Source: an uncultured Bacilli bacterium
Lineage (GTDB): Bacteria; Bacillota_I; Bacilli_A; RF39; UBA660
NCBI GenBank assembly: GCA_934095865.1
Contig: CAKOKU010000021.1
Coordinates: forward strand, 1 to 13,439
Direction: 5' to 3'
Length of the DNA: 13,439 bases
Each line of letters begins with the position of its first letter. Position 1 is the first letter of the stretch. Both the position numbers and the translations under genes were made by a program. Below, in pieces: positions 13,403-13,439 of the stretch. The notes below the pieces were generated by a model that saw only the letters and a list, made by a program, of their open reading frames with translations, did no database searches and was not told the origin of the DNA.

Positions 13403-13439
13403 ATGAGTATGGATAAGTTATTTCTAAGAGATGAAAAAA
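13403..13439 (+). CDS. Start of an unidentified gene (cut by window end)
   Basis: GGAGG spaced 7 bases from an ATG opens a frame reading MSMDKLFLRDEK to the end of the window. Twelve codons are too few to assign a family. The strong promoter and ribosome binding site support a real gene, independent of the truncated PBP gene before it. Confidence 0.6.
   Translation, partial: MSMDKLFLRDEK

Noticed and set aside
1..13439. CRISPR array, insertion sequence or phage genes
   Set aside because: No regularly spaced repeats, transposase, integrase or phage structural motifs were seen on either strand.

Overview
The window is AT-rich DNA from a bacterium with Bacillota-style signals: AGGAG-type ribosome binding sites, TTGACA/TATAAT promoters and U-tract hairpin terminators. 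The gene families fit a low-GC Bacillota lineage, perhaps a gut Bacilli/Erysipelotrichia relative. That placement is inference from gene content and base composition, not a phylogeny. TGA is used as a stop in a 4-bp gene overlap, which argues for the standard bacterial code.

Layout. (1) 1-1715: the minus-strand glutamyl-tRNA synthetase gene gltX, ending in a strong hairpin. (2) 1823-3136: a full-length family-30 glycoside hydrolase broken by two frameshifts and a TGA. (3) 3146-4027, minus strand: tRNA-Gln(CUG), a terminator, then a class-I glutamine amidotransferase (peptidase C26 type) whose ribosome binding site directly follows that terminator. (4) 4177-4842: an unrecognised 221-residue protein with its own promoter. 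(5) 4892-6444: a TetR regulator next to a headless, frameshifted FtsX-type ABC permease. (6) 6758-9284: an intact Cd/Zn resistance operon, made of a CadC-like ArsR repressor overlapping a CadA-like P1B ATPase, with two matching inverted-repeat operators. (7) 9489-12254: a MerR-type promoter followed by a carboxymuconolactone decarboxylase-family protein, a cupin (in-frame TGA), a DUF362 protein, a MerR regulator (frameshift), a flavodoxin stub and an intact flavodoxin. (8) 12398-13306: a class B penicillin-binding protein cut off at its SxxK motif, followed by a strong promoter and the first 12 codons of another gene.

The metal operon reads as a self-contained sensor-pump unit. The 9.5-12.3 kb cluster looks like a MerR-controlled redox or electrophile-response operon whose regulator and cupin carry single-base lesions.

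The most notable general property is lesion density. Six genes are broken (glycosidase, permease, cupin, MerR, flavodoxin stub, PBP) while surrounding promoters, ribosome binding sites and terminators remain crisp. Both in-frame TGA codons fall where the family normally has glycine. Recent gene decay or assembly error are the leading explanations; recoding is possible but disfavoured.
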